From positions 23,228,811 through 23,292,810 of the forward strand of contig OY282605.1 of the NCBI GenBank assembly GCA_958298945.1: DNA of 64,000 nt, read 5' to 3'. The position numbers and the translations under genes were made by a program. The notes beneath the pieces were generated by a model that was not told the DNA's origin, made no database searches, and worked only from the letters and a program-made list of their open reading frames with translations. Below, piece after piece: positions 33,306 through 45,829 of this stretch (its first letter is position 1; every line of letters starts with the position of its first letter). This DNA is from Atherix ibis. Lineage: Eukaryota; Arthropoda; Insecta; Diptera; Athericidae.

Positions 33306-35214
33306 CGGTGTTTTCAATAACCAAACAAAACGAATGCGCTTACAATTAATTAAGCGACAATCACACTATCCCCTTTGTTATATTTCTGCTTTTGTCTCTA
33401 TTGCTTATCCACAAATTTCATAAAAAATCTACACGACAAACTCGAAACACCAAACTGTACAATTAGATTTCCGCCTTATCGATGCTCTCATATATCTATG
33501 GATTATAATTAACACTCAATTGAAAATATTTAAAATCGCAAATGAATGAAATTACTTTTTTGCGTTCAATAGTGAAGCCACTCGCATTTACTTATAGCCT
33601 AATGAAGCGGCGTAAGAGCAGGATGGCGAATGCTGAAAGTTTTCTCTCTATATTCCTTGGCCATGCTCGATTTAAAGTTCAACAATTTCTGGTAATACCA
33701 TATGCAGAGAAGTGTTCGCAACAATATTATGCGCAAATTTTACAAAATTCAAATTTCATTTTTATTATTTTTAATTTTTATTATAATTTTTCGAAAATCC
33801 TCTACTTTTTTTTATTGACACTTAAGTTTTTCTTTAATATACGAATAATTATAACAAATGACGTTTCATAAATAGAGACAAATGGATTTAAATTTTTCAT
33901 ACGTTCAAAGGAGATATATCAATAAAACAACTAAGCTACGGTCACATAAAAAATCAATTTTCAATACAAAATTTCAATTACAATTGAAATCAAATCGATA
34001 AACATACGAAATATATGAATTAAAATTATTAAATAAAATTTTCAAAATATATATATAATTATTATATAATTTAGATTTAGAAAATTCAGTGTTTTTTTAT
34101 TTATTTTTATTTTATTTAGATTTGATTAAAATTTATATATGTATGTGAATTGTTGACAAATCCAAACTGTGTTTATTATTATAATTATCATTTTATAAAT
34201 ATTATTGAAAAAATATAAAAAAGATTAGCTAAAAAACGCAAATATTCTATTTTGTGTATATTAAGTGAGTAGCAAAATAAAAATATGTAGTATTTGCTAT
34301 GATTAATATAATAACAGCAAATACATGTAGTATGACTGTTGAGGATATACAATATCATGACAAGAAAAAGTTTATTCATAAAGAAAGTTATTAAATGAGA
34401 TGTCTTGAAAGGAATTCTATAATGCAGCTAAATATAATAAAATAAAGTTGTAATAACCTAAGTTCGAAACACCATCAGTTTCATAATGATTTTAGTTTTG
34501 AATAAAATTTTTAATAAATACAAAACTTAGTACGCCCATAATTGTTTTTTTCAAATAAAAACTATATTAATATTTTTAACAAATTTTCAACAAAAATACT
34601 TTATTAAAAATGCCTTTTTAAAACAATATAATTATACATATATATTTGTGTTTTTTAATCTATATTTTAAATACATATTTTATACTATTTTCCTTAAAAT
34701 ATATTTTCTTTTTCTTTTCAAAAATATACTATTTTACAGATTGCTTTTTTGGTTATGAAAAACTTCATCAAATCGATCATTTATACTTACCTATAAATAA
34801 AAAAAAGAGAAAATTTATATTATAATATGTTTGTTTATTTAAATTATATCATAAAAATATGAGTTCATAGTAAAACTATTGGTAAAAAAAATAAGAAAAC
34901 CCCAAAAGATGAGACGTTTATTTTTTAATGAAAATTTATATAAAAAACCATTTCATGTAATTTTATGTATTTTCTACAATAATTCGCAAATTACTTAGTC
35001 GAAAGAAATATGTACATATGTTTAGATGATGCAAAGGAAAATTAATAAATTCGATTTGAATTTTAAAATTTACAAGAACAAGCCAACCAAATTATAAATA
35101 AAGCGGATTTATTATATCGAATAGTATGAAAGGTATACAATCAATCAGTAGAAATTATGAATGGCTAGTTCACCTTTAATAAACCCGACAATAATATTTT
35201 GATTCCTATGGTTT
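33306..35214. other. Intergenic DNA between Uba1 and the kinesin gene; Uba1 promoter side
   Basis: The Uba1 promoter should lie in the right-hand flank of 33305. A TATCGATG string at about 33478-33485 resembles the fly DRE (TATCGATA), common at housekeeping promoters, with one mismatch; this is only suggestive. No exon or transposon was recognised elsewhere in this AT-rich stretch. Confidence 0.35.
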
Positions 35215-37429
35215 CTATGTCGTATCTAATGATACTTGACTTCCGAAAAGCTCCATGCCCCTGTCAAAGGACAAACCTTTGATACGTTCAGCTTTATTTC
35301 TAGTATTCTTAACATGTTCATTTTGCCTAAAAATTTTTTTTACCATTTCATATAGTTTCGTTTCACAAAAGTCGAACATAATTTGATGTTAAACTTACTT
35401 AGTAACTTGAGGGCTGTACGTTCGCCTCAAACCATTTGAGGAACCACCCTTTATTTTTTTCGAATCACCGCTTGACGAGCGGCTATCTGATGAGTTGTGT
35501 CGTGCAAAACCATTGGCAACATTTATAATATTTTCACCAATTCGTCGACGATCCATTTCTCGTTGGATTTCTTCTGGAATGCCACTTTTATTGGCAGTAA
35601 ATCGTCCATTCAATTCTCCATTCTAAAATGATTGATTATTAATAAAAATTTACCGATTATGCAAAAAAAAAACAAACATTTTTTTTAAAAAAAAGTATGC
35701 CAAATTTTTTTTTAAACGAATTTTATTCATTTTATAAGATTTTGCATGTAATTGCAAATTTTCATAGAATTTATTATGATAAAATGGATTTTTTTTTTTC
35801 ATAAATGAATTTTTCACATAAATTTATGCACGTAATTATTAAATTTTTTCTATATTTCTTATACTTTTTCTTAAAAAAGATACTATTAAAGTATGAACTT
35901 ACACTTGATTTTTCAGTTGAATCCACTAAAGGATTTGTCCAAATATCTGAAATACCATCTGAAGTGGAATTTGGTGTTATAGCAGCACGAGCTGCTATTA
36001 ATGGCGATCGGACACAAACACTGTAATTCGAAATTGTGTACAAACTTTTTAAGGAAGTTTTTATTCACGCTAAGTGTCTACGTTTTAGTCATTATCTTAA
36101 ATGATTTAAGTACTTTTATATATATGAATAAGCTAAACGCATTTCTATCAAATAAATAGATTAGATTTTAAGAAACGAAACTCCCGAAAAAAAGACCGTC
36201 ATTCACGTATTGCTGTTGTAAGGTTTATATCTAACATTATTTTTAAAAAATAAAATATATTAACTAAAAACAAATAAATAACGAAAATATTTATACAACT
36301 ATTTTTTTATTTATAATATATTTTTCATTTATATAATAAAATATTATTATAAATATTTTATAGTTTAAGAAATCGAATGGAAAAGATTTATAGGGTTCGG
36401 GGTAGGGTGCGAATATATTATACAAATATTTTGAAGCTGTTCAAAAATTATCCAATTTTAATCAGGGTTCTGTGTTTTATTTTCTTCCGATACGATTTGC
36501 CTAAAATAGTAAGAATTCAATTTTTCATTTAATAATAGATAGTATTCGTATTATTCAATAAATACGCATCTAAGTGTAAAAATGTTCGCTATCTTTGCGT
36601 TCACATGAATTATCTATTAAAAACATTAGTCACATTTTTATTTACAAAATTCACAGGACTTTTCAGTTTGAAAAAAATAATGTAATGAAATTTTTAAAGT
36701 GAAAATATGGTACATCGTAAACTATAAATTTTATCGTAAACTATCATGTGGACATATTTACATAAATGGTTTAGATGGCATTAAAATTTAGCTTTACATA
36801 TGATATGGACGATAATAGAAATTACTTATGATACTACAATATATATATTTTTATCTTCAATTTAATAATATTATATACTACAATAGTTTTTTTAAAAATA
36901 TTTTGTGGTATCTGTTATTATAGTAATAAATTTGTGAAACAGAGATGGCAGTTATAAAAAAGAAACTAAATTCGTATAGTTTTATTCTAAAATCTTTATA
37001 GTTTTTTTAAAAAAAAAAAATTTAAGATTAAAGAAATATTTGTTTGAATTTATAAATAATTAGCGAACAAATTTTTTTGTTTGTTAAAGTTTATATTCTA
37101 TCTAAAAATTATACAGTGTTAAATGATTTAAAAAAAAAAATATTATTTTAGGATTTGAAAATATTTTATAAAGACAAAATATTTTTAATAATGGAAATAA
37201 TCCTGTATACTGTACATTTAAGGAAAAAGTACATTTAAGGACAAAATATTAAGTACATTTAAGGAAAAAGTACTAAATTCAATATACTACAGGATTATTA
37301 ATTTTGTATATTGAAAAGTAAAAGTCTATCATTTGATAGATGTTTAATATATATATTAATTAAGATCAAATTAATTAAGTATAAAAAATGACATATTATT
37401 TTTTTTTAAATTTTAGTTCTGTCGTAGCC

Positions 37430-38820
37430 ACGTTTCAAATGAGGCTTAATTTTTTGGTACAATGAGGCTTAATTTCTCCAACGGTGGATGTGTCAAAAAG
37501 TAAAATTACCATATATGAGGCTCTGATAATTCACAAATAACTGTGAAAAAGCCATTTTACTTACGAAAAGTGACTAAATATGGTAGTATACGAGGTCTGT
37601 TTAAAAAGTATCGCGAATTTTATGTTGGTACTCATGTCTCTCCCTTATGCCGATAAGTTCGGCCATTTTGAATGTTAAGTTAATTTTTTACAGCTGCTTT
37701 GCTTACACATGTTTTGGCTCGTCTTCGATTTTTGTTCAATTTCTACCAAAAACGGCATCGCATTAACATTGCTAAGGAGCTGTTGGACTCTGTCCGCGAT
37801 GACCCAAATATTCTCCAGAGGGTCATAACTGGTGACGTATCATGGGTTTATGGTTATGACGGGAAAACCAAACCTCAATCATCCCAATGGAAGCTGCCGC
37901 ACGAGTCAAGGCCGAAAAAAGCGCGCCAAGTTCGGTCCAATGTGAAGGTTTTGCTTACAGTTTTCTTCGATTGCAGGGGCGTAGTGCATCATGAGTTCTT
38001 GCCACAAGGTGGAATGGTCAATAAGGAATATTACCTGTAAGTAATGCGCAAGTTGCGAGAAGCAATCCGACAGAAAAGCCCGGATTTGTGGAAGAACAAA
38101 AATTTGCTTTTGCACCATGATAACGCCCCTGCTCACGCATCGTTGCTTGTGCGCGAATTTTTGGTTAAAAACAACACATTAATAATGCCACAGCCACTGT
38201 ATTCCCCCGATCTGGCCCCCTGTGACTTTTTCTTGTTCCCGAAACAGATTCTTTGATCCATTTTTTGGAAGATGAGCCAAAACACGTGCAAGCAAAGCAG
38301 CTGTCAAAAATTAAATGAACATTCAAAATGGCCGAACTTGTCGTATTTGGTGTAAAGGTTTGAACATGTAAAATGGCCGAACAGACCTCGTACATATTTG
38401 GTGTAAAGGTTTTATTGGCCCTTTTTCTTTAAAAATGAAGAAGGAGAGATGGTTACCATCAAGTCTAAACGCTATGGCGGTATTATAAATGATTTGTATT
38501 AAAAGATTTTAATCTGAACCATATGTGATTTTAATAAAACATTATCACAAGCCACAGAACGTGACAAATTTTGACTTTATTGTGTAAAAAGTTCTCAGGA
38601 CGCGTAATTTCAAAAGATTTGCTGATGTCAATTGGCGTCGAAGACCGTCCTCCGATTTGGTTTTATATTAGAGAACTCTTAAACTTAAAAGTATTTAAAA
38701 ACCAACATCCGTCAATGAATGGTCGAATTACATGGCATGAAATATTCGAAAATGTCATTAAAAATATACTCTAAAGGATCGAGAGCACAAAAGTCTTATG
38801 GTAGCTATTGAAAAATATTA
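37430..38820 (+). mobile_element. rosa-type relic split by mariner M1-4, in a kinesin intron
   Basis: The left part (37430-37590) reads through the KVKLPYM..KAILL region. The right part (38393-38820) resumes with the ATATGTGATTTTAATAAAAC block, the decayed catalytic C-terminus and the AAGGATCGAG..AGTCTTATGGTAGC tail shared with copies at 2000 and 13690. The mariner sits about 100 bp further along the element than in the other split copy. Confidence 0.75.
37591..38390 (+). mobile_element. mariner M1-4, deleted, with an inverted left end at its right terminus
   Basis: Starts CGAGGTCTGTTTAAAAAG next to TA. It codes for ITGDVSWVYGYD, PKKARQVRSNVKVLL and HHDNAPAH, with SLYSPDLAPCDFF-type sequence, but the DNA-binding domain is deleted (VLARLRFLFNF joins QKRHRINIAKELL). 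After FFLFPKQ the sequence turns into an inverted copy of the 5' leader (GATCCATTTTTTGG, ACACGTGCAAGCAAAGCAG), then the right terminal repeat and TA (38391-38392). Confidence 0.88.
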
Positions 38821-41144
38821 TATTTCATAGATAATGGCAAAAAATAAACAATATTAAAAAATAATAAATTTTAAATTTATTTTATTTAACCTAACTTTCT
38901 AAAAAGCAAATTGGATAATTCTTTAATACAGATAATCATAGGTAGTTATTTTAAATTTCATTGTAGAAATAAACATTTTCAGATGTGAAATAAATAATAA
39001 AACAATCGAACGAAAAGCATGATTTGTGCATCATATTGTAAAACCACACTTTCGCAATAATATTTACATAAACGCATGTGTAGAAAAGAATATCATTTGT
39101 GTTAACACACATGGAATAAAAGTATTTTTTGTTGTTTTTGAAAATTATAATCTTACCTATTAACATCTTCCAGTTTTTTTAATAGCCTTTCATTTTCACG
39201 GCAAACAAGTTCCTGGTCACGCAGTACCATTTCCCGAGTTGAATAAAGTTCGGAATTCTCGTTCCTAAGAGCTTTATTTTCTACCATGTACAATTTAACC
39301 AATTCAGCAAGATCGGAACCCTCTAGTTCCGCTAAACGTTCCAACTCAATTTTTGGTGCTTCTGGTATTATTGATCTGTCAGCTGTACTCACAGGAGTTA
39401 CAGTTTCGTTATGTAAATTCAGGGCTGCTTTCAAATGTTCATTTTCAATTTGTAGGGAATTTACTTCACGTTTTAAACTCAAAATTAGTGCTTCTCTAGG
39501 ATCCATTATGATGATTGGTTTTGTACGTATTCGTTTAGCTCTTGAGGCATAACGAAGTGTATTCATTGTTTCACAATAGTTTGAAACTGCCGGTGAAACG
39601 CAGGCAATCTAAAATTAATTAAATTTAATAATATGCTTAATAATGTTTACCTAATAAAAATTATTTTAATAATCACCATTAATGTAACACCATTTCCAGC
39701 TAAACTGTCTGCTAATAATTTTGTCAATTGACTATCTCGATACGGTATGTGACCACTTCGTTTTTTGGAATCACTTAAGGAAGCAATACAATAACCTAGA
39801 AGAAAACAACAAGAATAATTTTATAAGCGACTATTTTTTTAATAATCGATATTTTTAATAATTATACCTAACACCATCAAACTTTTGTTGATATTATTGG
39901 CCTCTTCTAGGGTTTTACCTTCACTAAGGGTTTTCTTTGTCATTTCACTACCAGCTAAATCAACGAAATTTATTTTTCCCTGTTTTGAAATGAATACACC
40001 CCCTTCTGCTTGCTGTTCTGAAGTTATATGAACAGTTAACATTGTGTGCGAACGTGACGAATGGTCATTCATTTGATGGGCTCCAACTGATCTGTTACGC
40101 ATTCCTAAAAATTTATAACAAAATTTCAGTTAACTGATTCTAATAAAATATTTACAATAAAATGAATTTAAATTTTAAGGGCTATTTAAATTTTTAAAGA
40201 AAATCTGCATTCTAGTTCGTTTGCAAAGTTTTTAATTTTGAACTCTTCATAAATACAAATTAAATTTAAATTTCAGATAATTGAAAAATATAAACCAATT
40301 TAAATTTTTAAATTAATAAAATGTTTTTAACAAAAAATTTCAATTACTTTCAAGTATTAATTTCAATTAAAATAAAATCCATCGTTTGTGAAAAAACGTA
40401 TTTTGATTAAAAATTTATGATAAAAAAAAATTAGTTACGTAAAGTGCATTTAGAAAATTGGAAAAAAATTCTAAACTGCATTTATAGATATTTAGAAACA
40501 AATCGATGAAAAAAAATATCTATAAAATAATTCTTGAATTGATTGAATACTATTGCAATAATATTTTCGTTTCTTTTTCTTTATTAGGTAACAATTTATA
40601 TAACTTCTCTTCATATCTATCAAAGCATATGCATAGACATATTCCTATCTAAAATCTAAACAAAATAAATAATAATTAAAAGGGGTTCACCTTCTTCTAG
40701 GACTGCAAGTAAATCATCGAGTTCTTCACAATCTACTGTAAATAAATTTTCTACAAAAAAGCCACGCGATTTCTTTGACCATCGAACTGCTAAGGATTTC
40801 CTTGCTGCTCCTGGATTAAGTAAATCAATAACCTGAAAAATTGCAAAGTTAAAGAAAAATGTTTAATAAAATAAAAATGAAATGAATTGAAAATAATGAA
40901 ATTCAATTAAAGTCATTTATCGATATGAACTTGAAATTTTATTAAAAATTCCATGCAAATGTTATACAATTTAACCAAGAAGAAGTGGACTTTTTAGTTT
41001 TTGTTTTCTTATCGATTCAATTTTTATTTTATAACTTTTTTTATGATTTCATGCTCTAAAAAGAGCAGTTACAGATAATTATCAATTTTTCATAAATAAA
41101 CAAAAGCAATTTATAATATTTTTTTATATAAAAAAAAAGATATA

Positions 41145-41932
41145 CGAGGTCTGTTCAAATATTATACTCGAAGCACTTCAAAAAATCATTTTTTGTGATC
41201 TTGTTCAGCTCCTCCTTCGATACCGTCTTTATCTTCTCAATCGTAGCGTAGCGTCGTCCGTTCATGGGGCTCTTCAATTTCGGGAACAAGAAAATGTCTC
41301 AGAGGGCCAGATCTGGGGAATACGGTGGCTGCGGTATTATTAGTGTGTTGTTTTTGGCCAAAAATGGCAAAAGCTAATTTTTGTTCTTCCACAAATCCGG
41401 GCGGATTGTTTCTGGCGGATTGCTTCGCGCAACTTGCACATAACTTGCAGGTAATATTCCTTATTGACTGTTCTACCCTGTGGCAAGAACTCATGATGCA
41501 CCACGTCCCTGCAATCGAAGAAAATTGTAAGCAAAACCTTCACATTCGACCGAACTTGGCGCTTGTTTCGGTCTTGGCTCGTGCGGCAGCTTCCATTGGG
41601 ATGATTAAGCTTTGGTTTCCACGTCATAACCATAAACCCATGATTTGTCACCAGTTATGACCCTCTGGAGAAAATTTGGGTCATCGCGGACAGAGTCTAA
41701 CAGCTCCTTAGCAATGTTAATGCGATGCTGTTTTTGGTCTAAATTGAGCAAAAATCGAAGACGAGCCAAAACACGTCCAAGCAAAGCAGCTGTCAAAAAT
41801 TAACTGCACAGTAAAAATAGTCGAACTTTTCGATATAAGTGGGAGTACCAATATAACGCAAAAAAAATCGAAAATCAAATATACGAGACCCGCGGAAATT
41901 CAAAATTCGCGATACTTTTTGAACAGACCCCG
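41145..41932 (-). mobile_element. mariner M1-5, internally deleted, in a kinesin intron
   Basis: TA-flanked (41143-41144, 41933-41934) with a short left and a full right terminal repeat. The minus strand holds RVLARLRFLLN joined to LDQKQHRINIAKELL, the same deletion as in M1-4 and M1-6, then ITGDKSWVYGYD and NKEYYLQVMCKLREAIRQK. It lies between kinesin exons 42019-42159 and 40691-40832. Confidence 0.88.
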
Positions 41933-43689
41933 TATAATATTAATATAAAAAAAGAAAATTGCTCAATTCTATTAAGTGTATGTATGATTTTAAATTATTC
42001 AAATTTATAAATATATACCTTTTCATTATAAATTTCCAAAAAAGATGCTTTTAGTATAAAATTGGTATCTTTCCGATTTTTTAATAATTGAAAAAGATAA
42101 ACGAAAGCGCGAAAAATCAATCCATGTCTATCGTCTTTTGGATTTGGTTTTCCATAAAACTAAGTATAATTAAAAATTATATTAATTATTTTACTATCTA
42201 TTGTATATGAAATTATTCATAAAATTACAAGCTCCGGTGGTCCTGTTAATGTATGAGTTTTTCCAGAGCCAGTTTGTCCATAACAAAAAGCTGTACAACT
42301 GAATCCTTCTATTGCCATTTCGATAATTCTTTTTATTCCCGAATATTGTAAAATATCATCTTGAGTAGCCAGAGGCTCGAATACCACATTATATGTAAAT
42401 AGTTTAATTTTTTGTCCGCCACTATTTCCATGCGCCTTTCCTTCACACTAAAATATAAATATTTGGACAATTTTAAATAACAAATTAAAAATGATAAACA
42501 TAAATTATTGGTTTTCTTTTAATAGTTTACGAAATCAATTTTAAGTTGTTGTTGTTTTAACTGAAAATTAAAATTAACTATACAAAAATATAATGAATTT
42601 GTTAAGAAAGGAAAATATATTTTTTCAGAATTAGAACTGTAAAAGTAGTAATTTGATTTTAATTAGTATATGAATATAATTAATATATAATTATCCGACA
42701 ATGAAAATAATCATGAAACGCCTCTGCATTTGCTTATTCGATGGAACTGTCGCCATTCAGGGCATGTTCATCTTAGATTATCGAGTAATCTAAGATGCTC
42801 ATATGAAGCTAATCATGTAGCGACCACAAAGCGATTATATTGCCACCATGTGTTCATTTATAGGGATGCACATATCGTATAGCAACTCCAAATTAAATAA
42901 AGGTGCTACTCAATATAAACAAAAACTACTGCAGCAACAATCGCTCAACTAATTAAAACAATCAAATTTATTAATTGTTGTTTATATTTTTCGTAGATAT
43001 ATATCAAAAAGAAAAGTTTTTTTTAACGCCTACAATATAACCTTTACTAATTGGAAAAAAAATTGTTGAAGTTATTCTGGGCGTAAATTTATTAATTTCA
43101 CGAAAACTCTCGTTATACGAGCTACAGCAATTTTATCAAGTTCTCCATATTAATAATCATTATCGAACTTCCGATAATCGTTAAATAACGTCATAATCGG
43201 GCAATATGTGTGAATAAGAATATTTGAATGTAATTGTAAGTGAAAAGGAACATAGCTTGGCCGCCATTTTGATAGTATTTCTGACCTTGTTGAGGTTAAC
43301 ACGTTTTAGACCGAATAATAGATTATCGGAGATCATTATTGAAATAATACAGTCCATAGAATGTGAGAAACCTCAGGGGAATTAGAGAGTAAAATATAAA
43401 GAGTAATAGAGAGTAATATAATCCAGTCTATAGTAAATACATTCTGTTGGAGGAGCAGGGGTATATTTGGGCAGTTTTTGATTTTTTTTAGAGGGAAATT
43501 CAAATCACTGCATTGTGAGCATAATAAAAAATTCAGTGGCTGGCTACACACACCTTGCAGCTATTTATTCCTTCGTGAATTTCACCATTTATAATCTAGC
43601 GAATAGTAAGCACGCATGCATTCACTTGCTTTCCAATGGTTCCATTTATTATTAACGCTGTTGATTTAAATCAATGAAAAAAGCTTCAT

Positions 43690-45625
43690 GAAAATTTTGT
43701 CAAATATTAGAATTTTTTAGAGTAACAATTTTTAGCAAATAAATTTTCAGTAAAAAATTTCAATAAATAAATTTTCAGTAAAAAAATTTTCAGTAAAAAA
43801 GTTTTCAGTAAAAAAATGTTCAGTAAAAAAATGTTCAGTAACAAAATTTCAATAAACAAATTTTCAGGAAAAAAATGTTCAATAAAAAATTTGCATTAAA
43901 AAAATGTTTACTAAAAATTGTCAGTAAAAAAATTTTCAGTAAAAAAGTTTTCAGTAAAAAAATGTTCAGTAACAAAATTTCAATAAACAAATTTTCAGGA
44001 AAAAAATGTTCAATAAAAAATTTGCATTAAAAAAATGTTTACTAAAAATTGTCAGTAAAAAAATTTTCTGTAAAAAATGTTCAGTTAAACATTTTTAGTG
44101 AAAAACTGTTCATTAACAAATATTTTCAGTAAAAAAATTTCCATTAAACATTTTCAATAAAAAAATTTTCAATAAAATTTTTCAATAAAAAAATGTTCAA
44201 TAAAAATTTTCAATAAAAAAATTTTCTATAAAAATTATCACTAAAATTTTTCAGTTAAAAAAATTTTCAATAAATAAATTTTCAGTAAATTAATTTTCAG
44301 TATACCAATTTTCAGTAAAAAAATGTTCAGTAAAAAAATATTTATTAAAAATTTTGTGTGAAAAAATGTTCCTTAAAAAATATTTTCCATAAAAAAATTT
44401 CAGTAAAAATTGTCAGTAAAAGTTTTCAGTAAAAAAATTTTCAATAAATAAATTTTCAGGAAATAAAATTTTCAATAAAGAAATTTTTAGTAAACAAATC
44501 TTCAGTAAAAAAATGTTCAGTAAAAAAATGCTCAGTAAAAAAATTTTCAGTCAAAAATTTTTTATAAATAAATTTTCAGAAAAAAAATTTCAATAGTCAG
44601 TAAAAAAATTGTCCATAAAAATTTTCAATAAAAATTGTCAGTGAAAATTTTCAGTAAAAAAATTTTCAATATATAAGATTTCGTAAACCAATTTTCAGTA
44701 AAAAAATATTTATTAAAAATTTTGAGTGAAAAAATGTTCCTTAAAAAATATTTTCCATAAAAAAATTTCAGTAAAAATTTTTAGTAAAAATTTTGAGTAG
44801 AAAAACTTTTATTAAAAATATTTTCAATAAACAAATTTTCAGTAATAATTTTCAATAAAAAAATTCAGTAAAAATGTTCTGTAAAAATTTTCAGCAAAAA
44901 TTGTCAGTCAACAATTTTCAGGAAAAAAATTTCAATAAATAAATTTGCAGTAAACAAAATTTTCAGAAAAAAAATGTTCAGTAAAAAAATATTCAGTAAA
45001 AAAATGCTCAGTAAAAGAATGTACAGTAAAAAATTTTCAGTCAAAAAATTTTTAATAAATAAATTTTCACTAAACAAATTTTCAGCAAATAAATTTTCAG
45101 TAAAAAAATTTTCAGTAAAAAATTTTCAGTAAAAAGTTTTTAGTAAAAAAATTTTCAATAAATTTGCAGTAAAAAAATTTTCAGTGAATAAATTTCTAGT
45201 AAATAAATTTTAAGGAAAATAATTTTCAGTAAAAATTTTTAGTAAAAAATGTTTTTAAAAAATATTTTCCGTAACAAGTTTACAGAAAAATATTCAATAA
45301 AAAATTTTCTGTGAAAAAATTTTCAGTAATAATGTTCAATAAAAATGTTTAGTAAAAAAATGTGCAGTAAAAAATATTCAAAAAAAAATATTTAGTACAA
45401 ATTTTCAGTAAAAATTTTTATTAAAAATTTTCAGTAAAAAAATTTACAGTGAGAAAATTTCAACAAATAAATTTTCAGTAAAAATTTTTAATAAATTTTC
45501 AGCAAAAATATTCTCAGTAAAAACTTTTAGTAAAAAATGTCTATTAAAAAATAACTGCCATAAAACTTGTTATTAAAATTTTTTTCAGTGATAATGTTCA
45601 GTTCGAAAAATTTTATTAAAAATTA
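43690..45625. repeat. 1.9-kb intronic minisatellite, unit about 15 bp (TTTTCAGTAAAAAAA)
   Basis: More than 100 degenerate copies of a 14-16-bp unit, on the plus strand TTTTCAGTAAAAAAA, with variants such as ATGTTCAGTAAAAA, TTTCAATAAA and TTGTCAGTAAAA. Higher-order repeats exist: a block of about 135 bp occurs near 43790 and again near 43930, and another near 44336 and 44705. It lies just downstream of kinesin exon 45658-45829. On the kinesin strand each unit reads TTTTTTTACTGAAAA, a T-tract followed by a branch-point-like ACTGA. Confidence 0.95.
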
Positions 45626-45829
45626 AAAAAATATTGATTAAAATTTATTTAACTTACTAAAATTTGTCCATTTCCAGGGAATTGAACCACAGTTTCGGCA
45701 GCTCCTCTTCTCTCCTTCTCACTTAAGGGACGAACTCTGACTACAACGTTGATGTTATCTTCTGGCGTTGATGGATCACTGTCTGTAGATTTTGTTGCAA
45801 TGATTTCCAATCTGTCCGCGCTTCCAATT

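Larger units (their letters stand above)
35215..45829 (-). pseudogene. Klp54D: KIF12/Klp54D-like kinesin, 5' incomplete, one frameshift in the motor domain
   Basis: A microtubule motor. Exons, minus strand: 45658-45829, 42229-42447, 42019-42159, 40691-40832, 39868-40104, 39678-39795, 39157-39608, 35903-36020, 35399-35622, 35215-35326. The motor shows NVVVRVRPLSEKE, the P-loop GQTGSGKT, SSRSH (switch I) and DLAGSE (switch II). After EANNINKSL it continues to PYRDSQLT, then NTLRYASRAKRIRTKP, MDPREALILSLKREV and a coiled coil. The MDPREALILSL stretch after the neck points to the KIF12 group. In the 39678-39795 exon one T of a short run near 39720 is missing, so SQLT is followed by a stop instead of KLLADSL; the exon is 118 nt where phase needs 119. 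All other phases agree, so this is either a sequence error in a living gene or a very young mutation. The first exon with the Met was not found. Labelled pseudogene only because of the visible break. Confidence 0.8.

Noticed and set aside
33542..33871. 109-codon plus-strand ORF upstream of Uba1
   Set aside because: Starts plausibly but turns into AT-rich Phe/Ile/Asn sequence; no domain, no splice or homology support.
42764..42796. Short hairpin (CATCTTAGATTA and inverse)
   Set aside because: 12-bp arms are too short to claim an element, although it includes the CTTAGATTA string also seen in the P1 ends; treated as coincidence.
43690..45625. Possible CRISPR-like array
   Set aside because: Units are contiguous without unique spacers and the host is an animal; it is an AT-rich minisatellite.
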